A DNA stretch of 7,003 nt from the NCBI GenBank assembly GCA_027004335.1, contig JALTID010000213.1:1-7003 (forward strand), in the 5' to 3' direction. Shown here one piece after another: positions 4,132 through 7,003 of the stretch; the stretch's first letter is position 1, and every line of letters begins with the position of its first letter. The DNA comes from JALTID01 sp027004335 [NCBI: bacterium]. Its GTDB lineage: Bacteria; JALSQH01. A program made the translations under genes and the position numbers. The notes under the pieces are model-generated. The model did no database searches and was not told the DNA's origin. It saw only the letters and a list, made by a program, of their open reading frames with translations.

Positions 4132-6731
4132 TGGGAGAAAAGGGAAAAATTACCCCTATGTTAAAACAGTACTGGTCAGTGAAGAAGCAGTACCCCGATG
4201 CCATCCTGTTCTTCAGGATGGGGGATTTTTATGAGATGTTTTTTGATGATGCTAAGCTTGCATCCAGGGAGCTTGGTTTAACTTTAACTTCAAGGAACAA
4301 ACAGGATAACATCCCCCTCTGTGGGGTGCCGCACCATTCGGTGGATATATACCTTGCAAAGCTTTTGAAGAAAGGATATAAAATAGCTGTTTGTGATCAG
4401 GTTGAAGATCCACGATTTGCAAAAGGAATAGTGAAGAGAGAAGTTGTGAGAGTTTTAACTCCAGGAGTTAATCTTGAAGAAGGAGAGCTTCTGGGAAAAA
4501 CGGAGAACTACCTGGTAGCTCTGATTCCTCTAAAAAAGGGGTTTTCCTTTGGGATACTTGAATTTTCTACAGGGGATTTTGAAGTAGCCTTCTTAAAGAA
4601 TGATGATGAATTGAAGGAAGAGTTAAGTAGAATCAATCCATCGGAAATTGTTTTTCCCCTTTCCAGAGAGGATGATATAAGACACCTTTTAAAAAATATA
4701 GAAATAAAACCTTTCCTCTCTCCTTTGAGGGATTACTATTTTGAGGGTGAATCAGAGTCTGAGATCAAAGAGTTCTATGGCGTGATATCACTGGAGTCAT
4801 TTGGGATAGCAGATGATAACTTACTTCCAGCTGTTATAGGTATATTGAGATATGTTAAGGAGACCCAGAAGGGGGTAACGAGACATTTAAAACACCCATC
4901 ATTATACAGAAGAGATAATTTTCTTTTTATTGATGAATCAACCAAAAAGAATCTTGAGATTTTTGAGAATATAAGAGAGGGCGGAGAGAGTGACACTCTT
5001 TTTTCTGTAATAAATAGAACTGTAACTCCTATGGGGAGGCGCCTCCTCGCCAGATGGGTTAGTTTCCCATTATTGAATCCTGGAGAAATTAAGCATAGAC
5101 AGATGCTTATTGAATCCTTTCTTGAGGATCCACTTTTGAGAGAATCTCTCAGGGAGTATCTTAACAGGGTTTATGATCTTGAAAGATTGATAAGCAAAGT
5201 GATGGTGGGATCAGCCACTCCAAAGGATATGGGAAGAGTCAGAGATTCCCTTTCACAGGTTAAAATAATCAAAGAGATCCTGGATGAAAGTTTCTCTGAG
5301 TTTATTAAAAAATTAAATATGGATCTACCTTCAGTGGATGAGATTTATGAAAAATTAGATTCAGCCCTTGTGGATAATCCCCCAATACAGAGTAAAGAGG
5401 GTGGTATCATCAGAGATGGGTATGATAAGGAGCTTGATGAATTAAGAGAAATTAAGGACCATTCGGAAGATATACTAAGAAAAATTGAAAGCAGGGAAAA
5501 AGAGAAAACTGGCATACCCAATTTGAAAATAGGTTTTAATAAGGTATTTGGTTACTATATTGAAGTTTCAAAATCATATCTTTCTCAGGTGCCCCATGAT
5601 TATATAAGAAAACAGACTCTTGTGGGGGGAGAGAGGTTTATTACCGGGGAGCTGAAAGATCTGGAAGAAAAAATTTTAACAGCAGAAGGAAAAGCCGTTG
5701 ATCTCGAATATGAGCTCTTCTCCAACCTTAGGAGGGATATAGAGGAAAAAGGAAAGGTTATTCAAAAGGTGGCGCAACAATTAGCATTTATTGATGTGAT
5801 AGCTTCCCTCGCAGTTCTGGCAGAGGAGAGAAGTTATGTAAAACCTGAAATTGTAGAAGATCCTGTTCTGGAAATCATTGATGGGAGACACCCTGTTGTT
5901 GAAGTGGTTAATAGGGAAGAACCATTTGTTCCCAATTCTCTGTTTATGGATGCTGGTAAAAATCAGATAATAATTCTTACCGGTCCCAATATGGCAGGAA
6001 AATCCACATACTTAAGACAGAATGCTCTTATCATACTTCTTGCCCAGATGGGGAGTTTTGTCCCTGCCACAAAAGCTAAAATTGGAATTGTTGACAGACT
6101 TTACAGCAGGGTAGGTGCGTCAGACAGCCTGGCAAGGGGGCTTAGCACATTTATGGTAGAAATGGTGGAAACAGCGAATATTCTTCATAATGCAACTAAC
6201 CGAAGTTTCATTATTCTTGATGAAATTGGAAGGGGAACAAGTACCTTTGATGGGATAAGTATTGCATGGGCCACGGTGGAATATCTCCATGAGAGAATAG
6301 GTGCGAGAACCCTGTTTGCTACTCATTATCATGAATTGATAGAGCTTGAAGAGCTTAAAGATAGGGTAGAGAATTATTCCATGGAGATAAAAGAACATAG
6401 AGGTGAGATCATTTTTCTCAGAAAGGTAAAAAAAGGTGGGAGCAGCCACAGTTATGGAATAGAGGTGGCACGGTTGGCAGGGTTGCCAGGAGAGGTGATT
6501 CTCCGGGCAAGAGAGATTTTAAAGCAATTAGAGAAGGAAGAATATACATCCAGAAGGTTTGAACTTCCTGAGGAAAAACCTGTACAACTCTCTCTTTTTA
6601 AGGATCCTGTGGAAAACGCAGGAGAAGAACTTCTTCGTTTTCTTCAAAAAAAAGACATGGATCGGCTGAAACCACTTGATGCACTTAATCTCCTTTATCA
6701 TTGGAAGGAGAAGTTTCTTGGAAAGAAATAG
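4131..6731 (+). CDS. mutS: DNA mismatch repair ATPase MutS (MutS1)
   Basis: A full-length 866-residue MutS1, which as a dimer finds mismatches and small loops in newly copied DNA and, using ATP, recruits MutL. Domains (numbering from ATG 4131): mismatch-binding domain I (about 4-115) with the phenylalanine wedge motif F33-x-E35 in GDFYEMF; connector domain II (about 122-245); lever/clamp core (about 260-560, with IPNLKIGFNKVFGYYIEVS in the clamp); and ATPase domain (about 560-790). In the ATPase, Walker A is TGPNMAGKST (617-626), and Walker B is IILDEIGRGTST with D697 and E698, followed by the conserved THYHEL segment. The tail contains QLSLF (819-823), which fits the beta-clamp-binding motif, and ends with the typical LKPLDALNLLYHWK. 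All key residues are intact. It starts overlapping the peptidase stop and is followed after 10 bases by another gene, so it sits mid-operon. No mutL is visible. Confidence 0.98.
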   Translation: MGEKGKITPMLKQYWSVKKQYPDAILFFRMGDFYEMFFDDAKLASRELGLTLTSRNKQDNIPLCGVPHHSVDIYLAKLLKKGYKIAVCDQVEDPRFAKGIVKREVVRVLTPGVNLEEGELLGKTENYLVALIPLKKGFSFGILEFSTGDFEVAFLKNDDELKEELSRINPSEIVFPLSREDDIRHLLKNIEIKPFLSPLRDYYFEGESESEIKEFYGVISLESFGIADDNLLPAVIGILRYVKETQKGVTRHLKHPSLYRRDNFLFIDESTKKNLEIFENIREGGESDTLFSVINRTVTPMGRRLLARWVSFPLLNPGEIKHRQMLIESFLEDPLLRESLREYLNRVYDLERLISKVMVGSATPKDMGRVRDSLSQVKIIKEILDESFSEFIKKLNMDLPSVDEIYEKLDSALVDNPPIQSKEGGIIRDGYDKELDELREIKDHSEDILRKIESREKEKTGIPNLKIGFNKVFGYYIEVSKSYLSQVPHDYIRKQTLVGGERFITGELKDLEEKILTAEGKAVDLEYELFSNLRRDIEEKGKVIQKVAQQLAFIDVIASLAVLAEERSYVKPEIVEDPVLEIIDGRHPVVEVVNREEPFVPNSLFMDAGKNQIIILTGPNMAGKSTYLRQNALIILLAQMGSFVPATKAKIGIVDRLYSRVGASDSLARGLSTFMVEMVETANILHNATNRSFIILDEIGRGTSTFDGISIAWATVEYLHERIGARTLFATHYHELIELEELKDRVENYSMEIKEHRGEIIFLRKVKKGGSSHSYGIEVARLAGLPGEVILRAREILKQLEKEEYTSRRFELPEEKPVQLSLFKDPVENAGEELLRFLQKKDMDRLKPLDALNLLYHWKEKFLGKK

Positions 6732-6741
6732 AAAGAGGACC

Positions 6742-7003
6742 ATGTGGCTTATATATGGAGGGGGACTGCTCCTGGTCTTTGTACTCCACAGAATTTTACC
6801 TCCCAGACACTGGCTATGGATAATTCTACCTGCTTACTTTCTCTACGCACCTTTTATCCTAAAGAGAGATCTTGGGAAATTTGGCTTGTCTTTCAGGGAA
6901 TGGAAAGGGGGATTAAGAGATTTTTTAATTGCATCACTGATAATTTTCCCTCCATATGCGATCGGATTCAAGTATTTCTGGGTATTTTTTATGGGAAAAC
7001 CCT
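6742..7003 (+). CDS. integral membrane protein, 3'-truncated by the window; possible CPBP-family intramembrane protease
   Basis: An open frame of 87 codons starts at ATG 6742 and runs past the window end without a stop. Seen directly: hydrophobic segments at about 3-17 (YGGGLLLVFVL), 24-40 (WLWIILPAYFLYAPFIL) and 62-86 (LIASLIIFPPYAIGFKYF). The second and third are separated by a charged loop, RDLGKFGLSFREWKGGLRDF. The pattern of a helix, then a basic K/R-D-x-G-x-x-GLS-type loop, then a helix with FPP resembles the N-terminal part of CPBP (CAAX/Abi) membrane proteases, including myxosortase-like ones. The diagnostic EExxxR and HxxxN/H motifs would lie beyond the window, so this is inference. 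The ribosome binding site AGAGG (6734-6738) is only 3 bases from the ATG. The 10-base gap after mutS implies co-transcription. Another unrelated multi-helix protein is possible. Confidence 0.6.
   Translation, partial: MWLIYGGGLLLVFVLHRILPPRHWLWIILPAYFLYAPFILKRDLGKFGLSFREWKGGLRDFLIASLIIFPPYAIGFKYFWVFFMGKP

Noticed and set aside
6120-6449. Open frame on the - strand opposite the mutS ATPase region.
   Set aside because: It is fully antisense to the conserved Walker B region of mutS, and its composition shows no protein family features. The shorter - strand frames at 3727-3960, 4775-4996 and 6528-6743 were dropped for the same reason.

Overview
The window is a compact, AT-rich stretch of bacterial chromosome. 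Every protein gene is on the + strand; the only - strand gene is a tRNA. An energised Gram-negative cell envelope is suggested by a periplasmic c-type cytochrome, an 8-helix permease and an exported M23 peptidase. TTG and GTG starts, AGGAGG-type ribosome binding sites and two near-consensus sigma70-type promoters are all plainly bacterial. I cannot fix the taxon. The phasin-like protein and the xseA / M23 / mutS order vaguely recall Deltaproteobacteria-like or related candidate lineages, but this is a weak guess.

Layout. Positions 1-1095 hold two tightly coupled genes, a small Dabb-domain protein and a TauE/SafE-type permease. At 1131-1490 a likely promoter leads into a 103-residue phasin-like protein, whose stop codon directly abuts the 3' CCA end of a convergent tRNA-Leu(CAG) gene (1491-1577, - strand). 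The tRNA has a near-consensus promoter (1590-1617) in the 55-base gap that separates it from a divergent gene for an exported mono-heme cytochrome c (1633-2010). A TATAAT promoter at about 2037-2064 then appears to start a dense operon: xseA (exonuclease VII large subunit), an M23 metallopeptidase overlapping the end of xseA, mutS (mismatch repair ATPase) overlapping the peptidase gene by one base, and a membrane-protein gene that runs off the window and resembles the N-terminal part of CPBP-family intramembrane proteases.

Functionally, the right half is housekeeping DNA metabolism (XseA, MutS) co-transcribed with envelope genes. The left half is small accessory genes around a tRNA. No gap exceeds 300 bases, and I see no mobile element, CRISPR array, phage gene, long repeat or clear intrinsic terminator. 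I do not see convincing evidence of a new multi-gene system. The most notable points are a probably leaderless xseA mRNA, a peptidase start buried inside xseA, the stop-to-CCA junction at the tRNA, and the stand-alone CoxB-like cytochrome domain.
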